Shown in pieces: positions 37,500-47,919 of a DNA stretch of 64,000 nt. The notes under the pieces were generated by a model. That model was given only the letters and a program-made list of their open reading frames with translations. It ran no database searches and had not been told where the DNA came from. A program made the position numbers and the translations under genes. This DNA comes from Comamonas odontotermitis. Its GTDB lineage: Bacteria > Pseudomonadota > Gammaproteobacteria > Burkholderiales > Burkholderiaceae_C. Location: the NCBI RefSeq assembly GCF_014207855.1, contig NZ_JACHKZ010000005.1, forward strand, positions 149,570 through 213,569. Direction: 5' to 3'. Each line of letters begins with the position of its first letter. The stretch's first letter is position 1.

Positions 37500-38180
37500 G
37501 TGATGGAGCTCTACCACTGCGTCAGCGCGCGCTCATTCCGCGCGCTGTGGATGCTGGAAGAACTGGGTCTGCCCTACCAGTTGCATATGCTGCCCTTTCC
37601 GCCGCGTGCACTGGCCAAGGAATATCTGGCCCTCAACCCGCTGGGCACGGTGCCCCTCCTGATCGATGGCGCCACGCGCATGACCGAGTCAAGCGCCATC
37701 TGCCAATACCTGGCGAGCAAGGCGCCCGCGCGCCAGTTAGGGGTTGCACCAGACGAAAAGGCCTATGGCAGCTATCTGAACTGGCTGTACATGGCCGATG
37801 CCACCCTCACCTTTCCACAAACCCTGGTACTGCGTTACTGCTTTTTTGAGCCCGCGGTGCGGCGCCAGCCCCAGGTAGCCGAAGACTACGAGCGCTGGTT
37901 TCTGGGCCGCCTGCGCGCGGTGGAGGCTGCCGCGCAGTCTTTGCCCGCAGACAAGCCCTATCTGTGCGCGGGGCGCTTTACGGCGGCCGATGTGGCCATC
38001 GGCTATGCACTGATGCTGTCCGACTACCTGGGCATGAGCGCCCAATGGGGCCCGGCCACCCAGCACTACTGGATGGGCCTGCAGCAGCGCGCAGCATTCT
38101 TGCGCAGCCTTGATATCGAAAAGCAGGCCGCGCTGGCCCAGGGCGTCGATCCGATACCGTCACCGCTGATCAGGCCTTGA
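37500..38180 (+). CDS. Glutathione S-transferase
   Basis: A 226-residue soluble transferase with an N-terminal thioredoxin-like domain (MELYHCVSARSFRALWMLEEL; GTVPLLIDGATRMTESSAI with the conserved cis-Pro and ESxAI glutathione contact) and an all-helical C-terminal domain (LCAGRFTAADVAIGYAL). A GTG at 37500 spaced 7 nt from AGGAGA is the best start; ATG 37503 follows immediately. The acyl-CoA ligase begins 14 bp downstream, so the two are co-transcribed. Likely detoxifies an electrophile or acts in ring or epoxide metabolism; substrate unknown. Confidence 0.85.
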   Translation: MMELYHCVSARSFRALWMLEELGLPYQLHMLPFPPRALAKEYLALNPLGTVPLLIDGATRMTESSAICQYLASKAPARQLGVAPDEKAYGSYLNWLYMADATLTFPQTLVLRYCFFEPAVRRQPQVAEDYERWFLGRLRAVEAAAQSLPADKPYLCAGRFTAADVAIGYALMLSDYLGMSAQWGPATQHYWMGLQQRAAFLRSLDIEKQAALAQGVDPIPSPLIRP

Positions 38181-38194
38181 CGGGGGAGTACCAC

Positions 38195-39823
38195 ATGATT
38201 GACATCCATGACCACACCACCATCGGCGAAGCCCTGGCAGCCGCTATTGCCAAATATGGCAGCCTCAGCCTGCTGGCGGTTCCCGCCAACCCCGGGCGCA
38301 GCTATCTGCCCGAGGGCCGTGAGTTCAGCTACGCCGAAGCAGGCCAGCTGATCGATGCACTCAAGACGCTCTACCAGGCAGCAGGCTATGGCGTAGGCCA
38401 TCGCGTGGGCCTGCTTCTGGAGAGCAGGCCCGAGCACATGCTGCACAAACTGGCGATGAACAGCCTGGGCATCTGCTGTGTGCCCATCAATCCTGATTAC
38501 AAGCGGCGCGAGCTGAACTACCTCATCGACCACGCGCAGCTGGATGTGATCGTCTGCCTGCCCACACGCCTCGCGGCCGTGCAGGAATCGTTGCAGGACA
38601 CGCGCACCCAGCCCGGTGTCGTCACCACCAATACAGAAGACTACACCGCACTCACCCTGCCCCCGGCCCAGCGCCCAGCCCAGGGCGCGGTTACCGCAGA
38701 CACGCCCGCCAGCATCCTCTATACCTCCGGAACCACCGGCCAGCCCAAAGGCTGCGTGCTGTCGCATGCCTACGAGCTGGCAGCTGGCAAATGGTATGCA
38801 TCTCACCCCGGCTACGTTTCGGTGCAGGAAGGCAGGGAACGCCTTTTCAACCCGCTGCCGCTCTTTCATGTGAACGCGTCGATCCTGTCCTTCTACTGCA
38901 TGCTGCTCTCAGGCGGTTGCCAGATCCAGACCGACCGCTTTGCCCCCAGCCGCTGGTGGGAAGAAGTGGCCAGTACACGCGCCACCATCGTGCACTACCT
39001 GGGCGTGATCATTCCGCTGCTGCTCAAGCAGGCGCCCTCCGAATGGGAGCAAAGGCACTGCGTGCGCTTTGGCTATGGCGCTGGCGTTGAGCCGCAGTTG
39101 CATGCGGCGTTTGAAGCGCGCTTCGGCTTTCCGCTCATCGAGCTGTGGGGGATGACCGAAGTGGTGCGCACTATCTCCGACCATGGCGCAGATCGCGAGG
39201 TTGGAACACGCTCCTTCGGCAAAAGCGCACCGGGCCTGGAAGTGCTGGTGGCCGACGAAAGCGGCCAGCCCGTAGCCCCCGGCACGCCGGGCGAAATGCT
39301 GGTGCGCTACTCTGCCCAAACACCGCGCAAGCACTTCTTCAGCGAGTATCTGGACAACCCCGAAGCCACGGCCAAAGCCTGGGAAGGCGGCTGGTTCCAT
39401 ACCGGTGATGTGGTGGTGCAGGATCCGGACGGCTTGCTGCACTTCATGGACCGGCGCAAGAACATCATTCGCCGCAGTGGTGAGAACATTGCCGCCGCTG
39501 AAGTGGAAGCCGTGCTGCTGTCTCATCCCAAGGTGCACCAGGTGGCCGTGCTGGCCGCCCCCGACGACATCCGCGAAGAGGAAGTGCTGGCCAGCATTGT
39601 GCTGATACCGGGTGTGGAAGCCGGCACCGCCATCTGCCAGGAGCTGTTTGCCTTCTGCCAGCAGGAGATGGCGTACTACAAGGTGCCGGGGTGGTGGTGG
39701 TTCACCAGCGAGATTCCCACCACCGGAACGCAGAAAATCCAGAAGCACCGCATTCTGGCTGCCGGGCAAAACGCGCAGACCCTGCCCAATGTGCTGGACA
39801 TGCGGGCGCGCAAGAAACGCTGA
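38195..39823 (+). CDS. AMP-dependent acyl-CoA ligase
   Basis: A 542-residue ANL ligase, CaiC/ATP-dependent acyl-CoA ligase-like. A3 motif YTSGTTGQPKGCVLSH, A5 ELWGMTEVVRT, A7 GWFHTGDVVVQD and the A8 segment DRRKNIIRRSGENIAAAEVEAV are clear. The C-terminal lysine motif TTGTQKIQKHRI contains the catalytic Lys. GGGGGAG precedes ATG 38195. Operon partner of the GST. It converges with the GMC oxidoreductase gene, with only 18 bp between stops, which invites the idea that the oxidoreductase makes the acid that this enzyme activates, but that is inference. Confidence 0.87.
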   Translation: MIDIHDHTTIGEALAAAIAKYGSLSLLAVPANPGRSYLPEGREFSYAEAGQLIDALKTLYQAAGYGVGHRVGLLLESRPEHMLHKLAMNSLGICCVPINPDYKRRELNYLIDHAQLDVIVCLPTRLAAVQESLQDTRTQPGVVTTNTEDYTALTLPPAQRPAQGAVTADTPASILYTSGTTGQPKGCVLSHAYELAAGKWYASHPGYVSVQEGRERLFNPLPLFHVNASILSFYCMLLSGGCQIQTDRFAPSRWWEEVASTRATIVHYLGVIIPLLLKQAPSEWEQRHCVRFGYGAGVEPQLHAAFEARFGFPLIELWGMTEVVRTISDHGADREVGTRSFGKSAPGLEVLVADESGQPVAPGTPGEMLVRYSAQTPRKHFFSEYLDNPEATAKAWEGGWFHTGDVVVQDPDGLLHFMDRRKNIIRRSGENIAAAEVEAVLLSHPKVHQVAVLAAPDDIREEEVLASIVLIPGVEAGTAICQELFAFCQQEMAYYKVPGWWWFTSEIPTTGTQKIQKHRILAAGQNAQTLPNVLDMRARKKR

Positions 39824-39841
39824 TGTCTGCTGCAGCCTGCG

Positions 39842-41457
39842 TCAGCGGGCGCTGCGGATCATCTCGGCGCCCTTTTCACCGATCATCATCGTGGCAGCGC
39901 AGGTATTGGCCGACGGAATCTCGGGCATCACCGAGGCGTCCACCACGCGCAGGTTGCGAACGCCGTGCACGCGCAACTGTGCGTCCACCACAGCGCCCGC
40001 ATCGCTGCGTGGCCCCATCCGCGCCGTGCCATTGACGTGGTAGGACGAAACACCGTAGCGGTAGATGAAGTCCAGAATCTCTTCATCGGACTGCACTTGC
40101 GCGCCCGGCATGGTTTCCGACTCGCGGAACGGTGCCAGCGCCTGGGTCTGCAGCAAGGCACGGGCAATGCGCACGCCACGCAACAGCGTCTGCCGGTCCT
40201 CTTCGTCGTCCAGATAGTTGGGCTGCACAATCGGATCTGCCCAGGGATTGGCGCAGGCCAGCGAAACACTGCCCATGCTTTTGGGGCGGTGCTGCCACAC
40301 GCCACAGGTCATGCCGGGAAACCGGTCGAGCATGCCCACATAGCCTTCGCGGTAGCTGGCGGGAGAGAAAACACCCTGCAGATCGGGCCGCGGCAGCCCG
40401 GGCTGCGACTGCCAGAACCAATGCACCACAGAAGGGCTGAGCGCCAGAATATTGGGCTTGCCGCGCAGCCAGTTTGCCGCCTGCCCCCACAGGCGCGGAG
40501 CCCGTGCCAGCTCATTGATGGTGACGGCGTTCCTGACGCGGGCCACCAGACGAATCGAGAAATGGTCCTTCAAATGCTGACCCACGCCCGGCAGATGCGC
40601 GTGGGTCTCGATACCCAGCTCGCGCAGCCGGTGACCATCGCCAATGCCCGAGAGCATCAGCAGCTTGGGTGTGTTGATCGCCCCGGCACAGACAATCACC
40701 TCGCGCCGCGCATGGATCGTGCGCAGCACACCCGCTTGCACATATTCCACCCCCGTGGCCATGGCGTTTGCAATCTGTATGCGCTGAACCTGGGCCCCCG
40801 TCACCACCCGGAGATTGCTGCGCCGCTGTGCAGGCCGCAGAAATGCCGCGGATGTGCTCACCCGCCAGCCCTGGTCGATCGTGCGCTGAAAATAACCGAC
40901 GCCTTGCTGGCTGGGACCGTTGTAATCCGGGTTGAGCGGCATGCCCATCTCTTGCGCACCTTGCAAAAAGGCCTCGCAGACCGGGTGCGGCCAGTGTGGA
41001 AGGGTCACCTTCAAGCGACCCGAGTGTCCGCGCAATGCCGGGTCTCCACCATCGACAAAAGTTTCGCTGCGCTTGAAATACGGCAGCACCTCGTCATAGC
41101 TCCACCCTGGATTGCCACGCGCGGCCCAGCCATCAAAATCTTCCCGCTGGCCCCGGTTGTACACCAGCCCGTTGATCGACGTGGAGCCCCCCAAGGTTTT
41201 GCCCTGGGGCAGCGGAATGCGCCGGCCTGCAGTGCGCGCAGAGGGTTCGGAGCTGAACTGCCAGGCTCGCTCCGGGTTGAAGATGACCTTGATGAACCCC
41301 GCTGGCAACTTGAGGTAGGGGTGCCAGTCCGCACCGCCAGCCTCCAGCACACAGACGCTGACACCTGAATCTTCACTCAGCCGCGCGGCAACAATCGCGC
41401 CAGCAGCGCCGCTTCCCACTATCACATAGTCGAAGGTTTCGCTGGCGCCTGCCGTTG

Positions 41458-41461
<4 letters not shown>
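39842..41461 (-). CDS. GMC-family FAD alcohol/choline dehydrogenase-like oxidoreductase
   Basis: A 539-residue glucose-methanol-choline oxidoreductase that oxidises an alcohol to an aldehyde (or further) with FAD. The dinucleotide loop VIVGSGAAGAIVAARL (about 13-28), GKTLGGSTSINGLVYNRG (GMC signature 1) and GAINTPKLLMLSGIG (signature 2) are present. The catalytic histidine is about H475 in HVNGTARMG, with a partner Asn at about 519 in SAN. Its ATG overlaps the livF stop by 4 bp, so it is translationally coupled to the ABC importer. That suggests the imported compound carries the alcohol. Exact substrate unknown. Confidence 0.9.
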
Positions 41462-42184
<723 letters not shown>

Positions 42185-42192
<8 letters not shown>

Positions 42193-44002
42193 GGGGGCCT
42201 CCTGTCGCATCATTGCCGTCCTCTTCCTCATCGCTGCCCAGATAGGCGGCGATCACGCGCGGGTTGCTCTGCACTTCGGCTGGCGTTCCTTCTGCAATCT
42301 TCTGCCCATAATCCAGCACGATCACATGATCGGAGACCGCCATCACCAGATCCATGTGGTGCTCGATCAGCAGCACGGTGATCCCGAGATCACGGATACG
42401 GGCAATCACCTGCACCAGCTCCTGCGTCTCCTGCGGATTGAGGCCTGCGGCAGGTTCATCCAGCAGCAGCAGTTGCGGGTGTGTGGCCAGGGCGCGCGCC
42501 AGTTCCAAGCGCCGCTGCAGGCCATAGGGCAGGCTGCCAGCAATGTGAAGCGCCTTGTCGCGCAGGTGCAGCCGGTCCAGAATCTGCAGCGCTTCGTCTC
42601 GCGCCGCCAACTCTGCGCGGCGTGCCTTGCCCACTCCCACCAGGCTTGCAAAAAAACCCGCCTTGATATGCGAATGCAAGCCCACCTTGACGTTGTCGAG
42701 CACCGTCATATCACTGAACAGGCGCAGGTTCTGGAAGGTACGCCCCAGGCCCATACGCGCAATCCGGTTAGGCGACACCCCGACAATGCCATGCCCTGCG
42801 AACTGAATCGTTCCGCGCTCTGGCGTCACGATCCCCGAGAGGATATTGAGCAGCGTCGTCTTGCCCGCACCATTGGGGCCAATGAGCGAATGCACATGCC
42901 CCGGCCGAATCTGGATATCGACATTGTTGGTGGGCACCACGCCACCATATGCCTTGTACAGGCCTTCACCATGGAGCAGAACACCGGCCGAGGCAGCGCC
43001 TGCAGAAGGCTTCAGCTGCCACGCAGGCAGACCCGTGGGCAATTGCTCCTTGGGCACCAGCCCCGGCGTGAACCTGCGCGCAAAACTGCGTACAAACCCC
43101 GCCAGCCCATTGGGCATGGCGTAGAGGGCAAACAGCAGCAAGGCACCATAGGTGAAGTGCTGCACATCCGGCCAGCGCGACAGCAGCGAATCCAGCAAGG
43201 TCAGCACCACTGCCCCCAGCAGTGGGCCGTAAACCGAGTTGCCGCCAAACAGCACGATCAACAGGAAGAAGATCGACAGGTTGAAAGTGATGAAATCCGA
43301 GTTGATGTACTGGTTCTGCTGCGCAATCAGCGCCCCAGCGATGCCGCAGGTGAACGCACTGATCACAAAGGCCAGCACCTTGAACTTGTACACGCTCACC
43401 CCCACACTCTCCGCTGCCACCTCGGCCGTATTCACCGCCAGAAACGCCCGCCCAAACCGGCCACTCAGCAGATGGCGAAACATCACATGCAGCAGCACAC
43501 ACAGCCCTAGCACGAACCAGACCCAATGCTTGGTGCTGAACATCTGCCCGCCGATCTGCAGCGGCACCACACCGTAAATGCCCTGCTGGCCAGCGAACAC
43601 GTCTTGCCATTCAGAGACGATCTTCTCCACCACGATGCCAAAGCCGATCGTCACCATCGCCAGCGCCGGGCCTTTCACGCGCAGGGCCGGCAACGCAATG
43701 ACCACGCCAAACAGACCCGCGAGCACTCCCGCCGCTGCAAACGCGGCCCATGGGTTCCAACCCCAACGCGCGGTCAGCAGGGCCACGGCATAGGCGCCCA
43801 CGGCAAACAGGCCGGCATGGCCGAGCGACTTCTGGCCGGTGTAGTTCACCAGTACATTCAGCCCCGATGCGGCGATGTAGTTCACCCCAATCAGAAACAC
43901 AATGCGCAGATAGAAATCATTGCTGGTCGCCAGCGGTATCGCCGCCACCAGCACGGCCACGACGAGCAGCCACAGGTAATGCTTGAACTCGCTGCGCATC
44001 AT
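42185..44002 (-). CDS. livM-livG: Fused LivM permease - LivG ATPase of a LIV-type ABC importer
   Basis: A 605-residue fusion in one reading frame. Residues 1-~310 are a LivM permease with about nine helices (GQKSLGHAGLFAVGAYAVAL; LPALRVKGPALAMVTIGFGIV; FGGNSVYGPLLGA). A ~30-residue Pro/Ala linker follows. Residues ~340-605 are a LivG ATPase with Walker A GPNGAGKTT (375-383), a LivG-type signature SLPYGLQRRLELARAL and Walker B LLLLDEPAAGLNP. It starts at ATG 44002 (or 43999), overlapping the livH stop by 1 bp. The acidic C-terminus SDEEEDGNDATGG is unusual. Substrate is not limited to branched-chain amino acids in this family. Confidence 0.92.
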
Positions 44003-44922
44003 CAGACTTTCTCCACGATCTTCTGGCCCAGCAGTCCCTGCGGGCGCACCACCAGAACCACGATGATCAGCACGAAAATGCTGATCTCGCGCAGCTCTGC
44101 CTGCCACAGCCCCACCAGCGCCTCAATCAGCCCCAGGATGAAGCCGCCGAGCATGCAGCCGCGGGGGCTGGTCAAACCGCCCAGAATGGCCGAAGAAAAC
44201 GCTTTCAGCGCCAGCGACATGCCCATGAACACCGATGCCGTGGTGATGGGTGCAATCAGCAGGCCGGCAAGCCCCGCCAGACTGGAGCTGATGACAAACG
44301 CAAGCACGACGATCGCAGACACGTTGATGCCCATGAGGGTAGCGGCGCTGCCGCTTTGCGCAACGGCACGCACCGCCTTGCCGATCCGGGTGCGCCGCAT
44401 GATGAAATCAAGGCTGAGCAGCACAGCCACACTGGCAGCGAGCACCAGCAATTCCTGCGGCAGCACGCCAGCGCCGCCGATGCGGATCACCTCACTGCCC
44501 AGGGGCGAAGGCATCACCATGGGTGAAGGCCCCCAGATGGCCAGTGCCGTGTTCTGGATGATGATGCCAAAGCCAATCGTGCTCATGACCCAGGCCATGC
44601 CACCACGCCCCACAAATGGGCGCACCGCTGCGTAATAGAGGATCACGCCCAGCACTCCCAGAACCGCCATCGTGCCAACGAGGCTGAGCAGGTAGCGACC
44701 CAGCGTCACATCGGCGGGAACCAGTGTGTCGGTAACGTTCTTGCCCACCAGCAGCAACAGCACCGAAACCGCGACAAACGCGCCGGCCACCAGAAACTCG
44801 CCCTGGCCAAAGTTCAAGGTCTTGGTGGTATTGAAGGTGATGTTGAAACCCACCGCCACCAGGGCATAGATACTGCCCAACGCAAGCCCGCTGAAGACAG
44901 CCTGCAGTATTGAATCAAACAT
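44002..44922 (-). CDS. livH: LIV-type ABC transporter permease LivH
   Basis: A 306-residue permease with eight or more helices. It starts FDSILQAVFSGLALGSIYALVAVGFNITF and then TLNFGQGEFLVAGAF, the classical LivH N-terminus. GGLTSPRGCMLGGFILGLIEAL, near the C-terminus, is the permease's ATPase-contact region. ATG 44922 was chosen because homologues begin a few residues before the first helix. The stop overlaps the livMG start. Confidence 0.92.
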   Translation of the reverse strand: MFDSILQAVFSGLALGSIYALVAVGFNITFNTTKTLNFGQGEFLVAGAFVAVSVLLLLVGKNVTDTLVPADVTLGRYLLSLVGTMAVLGVLGVILYYAAVRPFVGRGGMAWVMSTIGFGIIIQNTALAIWGPSPMVMPSPLGSEVIRIGGAGVLPQELLVLAASVAVLLSLDFIMRRTRIGKAVRAVAQSGSAATLMGINVSAIVVLAFVISSSLAGLAGLLIAPITTASVFMGMSLALKAFSSAILGGLTSPRGCMLGGFILGLIEALVGLWQAELREISIFVLIIVVLVVRPQGLLGQKIVEKV

Positions 44923-44995
44923 ACTCGCCCCATGCACATGCTGCAAATGACAAGGCAGCCGGGCGGCCCCATGACCGCCACGGCCCCTGAACGGC

Positions 44996-46189
44996 TTACT
45001 TTTTCAGGTCGGCAGGCTGGAGCGATTTGTAGACATCGTCCTCAAAGCGCACCACTTCGCTGCCCTTCCAGCGCGCCAGGTAGAAATCGCTCACACTCAG
45101 GCCTTCGTGGTTGGTCTTGCTGAATGGCTTGTCATAGGTCTTGATCACGCCTTCGGTCTTGGAGAGGTTCTCCAATGCGGCAGCCACCTTTTCGCCGTCC
45201 GTGCTGCCTGCCTGCTTCATGGCGGCAGCCAGCAGCATGACCGAATCGTAGGCCTGCGCAGAACATGGGAAGGTGGTGAGCGTTGGGAAGTTCACCCGCA
45301 CGCGTTTGCCCAGCGACTTGGTCTTGTCCGAAGTGTCTTCGGTGGTGGATGCCGCCATGATCAGGTGCTCGGCAAGCTTGGTGCCAGCCATCTTGGGCAG
45401 GAGCGAGCTCAGGTTGCCCCAGGTTCCCAGGGTGATCGGCATGTAGTTGATCTTCTCCATGCTGCGAAGCACCTGCGCCGCGCCATCGGCAATGCCATAG
45501 ATGATCACGGTATCCGCGCCCGCCGCCTTGATCTTGTTGAGCTGCGAGGTCATGTCGGTGTCCTTGGGGCCGTACTTCTCGACCGCCACGGGCTTAACGC
45601 CATGAAGCGCCAGAATGTCGGTCGCATCCTTGATGCCACCCTGGCCATAACCGGTCGAATCCGCAAGAATCGCGATCTTCTTATCCTTGGAGGCCTTCAC
45701 CGCATAGGCGCCCAGCAGTGCTACCTGTTCGCGGTCCACCATGGAGATGCGGTAGAGGTAGTTTTGCGGCTCCTTGGCATAGCGCGTGGTGATCTCGGTC
45801 GCCGTGCCAATCGGCACCACCACGGGCACCTTCTTCTGCTGCGGAATATGCAGCCATGCAAGCGCGTTGCCGGAGTTGGCCGGGCCGACGATGCCGCTGA
45901 CTTTCTCGCTGTCGATCAGCTCCTGCACCGTCTGAATCGCCTTGGGCGGCGTTCCCTGGTCGTCGCGGATCACGCCAACGACTTTGCGGCCCAGAATGCC
46001 GCCCGCTTTGTTGATGTCTTCAATCGCCGCTTCAAAGCCCCAGCGGCCTGCAATACCCAGCTCTGCCACGCCGCTGGCCGACTGGTCTGCGGTATAGCCG
46101 ATCTTGATGTCCTGCGCCTGTGCAGAGAGCGCAAAAACACTGGCGCCCAGTGCTGCGATTCGGGTGAGTCGATAGATGGTTCTGCTCAT
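44996..46189 (-). CDS. livK: LIV-type ABC transporter periplasmic binding protein
   Basis: A 397-residue periplasmic solute-binding protein (Peripla_BP_6). A signal peptide ending LSAQAQ is followed by DIKIGYTADQSASGVAELG, the family start. Segments GILGRKVVGVIRDDQGTPPKA, VSGIVGPANSGNALAW and SRDDSTGYGQGG-like ADSTGYGQGGIKDATD complete the Leu/Ile/Val-binding fold. First gene of the minus-strand importer operon livK-livH-livMG-livF-GMC. It lies 111 bp downstream of the MocR regulator, suggesting local regulation. Its ligand cannot be named; mevalonate or a branched hydroxy acid is possible from context. Confidence 0.92.
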   Translation of the reverse strand: MSRTIYRLTRIAALGASVFALSAQAQDIKIGYTADQSASGVAELGIAGRWGFEAAIEDINKAGGILGRKVVGVIRDDQGTPPKAIQTVQELIDSEKVSGIVGPANSGNALAWLHIPQQKKVPVVVPIGTATEITTRYAKEPQNYLYRISMVDREQVALLGAYAVKASKDKKIAILADSTGYGQGGIKDATDILALHGVKPVAVEKYGPKDTDMTSQLNKIKAAGADTVIIYGIADGAAQVLRSMEKINYMPITLGTWGNLSSLLPKMAGTKLAEHLIMAASTTEDTSDKTKSLGKRVRVNFPTLTTFPCSAQAYDSVMLLAAAMKQAGSTDGEKVAAALENLSKTEGVIKTYDKPFSKTNHEGLSVSDFYLARWKGSEVVRFEDDVYKSLQPADLKK

Positions 46190-46300
46190 GCTTGTCTCCT
46201 TGCTTCGTTGTCAGTTTCTGGGTCCCAAATTCCGCACCATTCACAGAAACGTGCGGCTCGATCAAGTGCTTCCTCTTTCAAAGCTTCTTCTGGCTCACGC

Positions 46301-47734
46301 CTACGCAGGATTGTTTGGCAAACCCTTTCCCTGCGCGTTTTTCCTCAGTGCCAACTGCGACTTCACCGCGGTCTGAAAGCGCGGATCCAGCATGGCGGCC
46401 ACGTTGCAGCGCGACCAGGGCGATGGCGCTGCAGAGTCCAGATGGAATATGCGGCCCGGCGCCATCTTCACGCCATGCGCAAGCAGCGCCTGCGCCCATT
46501 CCAATGAATCCTCCACGCCGGGAAACCGTACCCACAGGTACAGCGTCTGTGCACTGCGTGCAAACACCGTACAACCTTGCTCATCCAGCCACTGCTGCGC
46601 CTGTGCGGTGGCTGCGCCCAGCTTCTGCCGCAGCTTGACCAGATGGCGCTCGTAGCGGCCTTCGCGCAGCATCACATCCACCATGCGCTCGCAGTACTCC
46701 GACCCGCTCACGTGAATCAAGGTTCTCAGATCCGCCAGGTCACTGGCCAGTGCGGCGCTGCATGCCACGTAGCCCACACGCAGGGCTGCAGAGAATGATT
46801 TGGAAAAGCTGCCGATGTAGATCGTGCGCTCCAGCTGATCGAGCATGGACAGGCGCACCGCCGAAGTCGGTTTGAAATCGGCGAAGGGGTCATCCTCCAC
46901 AAACAGCAGGTTGTGCTTCTCTGCCAGTTGCAGCAGCCGGTAGGCCTTGTGCAGACTGAGATCCGACCCCGTCGGGTTGTGTGCCAGCGATTGGGTGAAG
47001 AACAGGCGCGGCCGCTCTGTGACCAGAATGCTTTCAAGCGCCGCAAGATCAGGCCCATCAGCCAGCCTGGGGACGCCGATCACACGCGCGCCCGCCAGCT
47101 TGAGCTTGCCAAACAGCAGGTAGTAGCCCGGCTCATCCACCAGGACCGTCGCGCCCGGCGGCACAAAGTAGCGGATCACCAGATCCAGCGCATCATTGGC
47201 ACCCTGGGTAAGCACCAGCTGGCTCTGCGTCACCGGCAGACCCAGCACGCCAAGCTTGCGCACCAGGCTGTCACGCAGCGGCGCATAGCCAAAGCGGTTT
47301 CCGTAGCGAAACAGAGACCCGAGGCCGGTGCGCACCACCTTCTGGTGGTAGCGGTCCATGCGCATGTCCGCCAGCCATTCAATCGGCGGAAAACCATCGC
47401 CCACGGCAGCCACCTCCGGCTGGCGTATGAGCTGCTCGCGTGCCAGCCAGACCGTATCCATCGCTCGCACCAGCTGACCGTTGTCTTCATCAACCGCCTT
47501 GGCCTTGCGCAGCTGCGGCGACACATAAAAGCCCGAACCACGCCGTGGCTCCACCAGGCCGCGCGATACCAACAGATCAAACGCCGACACGACCGTGTTC
47601 TTGGCATAGCGGTGCAATTGCGACAGCTCCCGCAGCGAAGGCAGCTTGTCGCCAGGCTGGTAAATGCCATTGGCGATCTGCTGGCCGATCAGATCGGCCA
47701 GCTTTTCAGCAATGGGGGCAGAGCGTCGAGACAT
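46301..47734 (-). CDS. MocR-type transcriptional regulator (GntR HTH plus aminotransferase fold)
   Basis: A 477-residue MocR-family regulator. The N-terminal GntR winged helix comprises residues ~1-80 (NGIYQPGDKLPSLRELSQ; AFDLLVSRGLVEPRRGSGFYV). The C-terminal ~370 residues are a class I aminotransferase fold with the PLP-binding lysine in IGSFSKSFSAALRVGY and LTQGANDALDLVI. Such proteins often bind PLP and an amine effector. ATG 47734 was chosen because homologues begin 15-20 residues before the HTH. It is divergent from the HMG-CoA reductase gene, and the 24-bp perfect palindrome lies in the 185-bp gap, so it likely controls that gene and the downstream ABC operon. Confidence 0.9.
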   Translation of the reverse strand: MSRRSAPIAEKLADLIGQQIANGIYQPGDKLPSLRELSQLHRYAKNTVVSAFDLLVSRGLVEPRRGSGFYVSPQLRKAKAVDEDNGQLVRAMDTVWLAREQLIRQPEVAAVGDGFPPIEWLADMRMDRYHQKVVRTGLGSLFRYGNRFGYAPLRDSLVRKLGVLGLPVTQSQLVLTQGANDALDLVIRYFVPPGATVLVDEPGYYLLFGKLKLAGARVIGVPRLADGPDLAALESILVTERPRLFFTQSLAHNPTGSDLSLHKAYRLLQLAEKHNLLFVEDDPFADFKPTSAVRLSMLDQLERTIYIGSFSKSFSAALRVGYVACSAALASDLADLRTLIHVSGSEYCERMVDVMLREGRYERHLVKLRQKLGAATAQAQQWLDEQGCTVFARSAQTLYLWVRFPGVEDSLEWAQALLAHGVKMAPGRIFHLDSAAPSPWSRCNVAAMLDPRFQTAVKSQLALRKNAQGKGLPNNPA

Positions 47735-47819
47735 GGTGGTGCGAAGTGTGTCCGAGAAAAGCCCGCTCCGGTACACCAATGAAGCCATTGCTGCGCTGCA
47801 ACGATGCTGTTTGCCCAAA

Positions 47820-47843
47820 CTGTACCTTTTTTGAAAGGTACAG
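47820..47843. promoter_or_regulatory. Perfect 10-4-10 palindrome in the MocR/HMG-CoA reductase divergent region
   Basis: CTGTACCTTT (47820-47829) and AAAGGTACAG (47834-47843) are exact reverse complements around a TTTG spacer. A further half-site GGTACA occurs at 47770-47775 and an AACTGTAT half-site (minus strand) overlaps 47850-47857. Placed between divergent start codons (47734 and 47920), it is the best operator candidate for the adjacent MocR regulator. MocR proteins are known to bind paired direct and inverted half-sites. Confidence 0.7.
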
Positions 47844-47919
47844 CTTCCATACAGTTCGAGCCATTGTTTGACGCCGCATGGTTGATGAAGCGGCATTTTT
47901 TTCCGGACCCTCCTTGATC

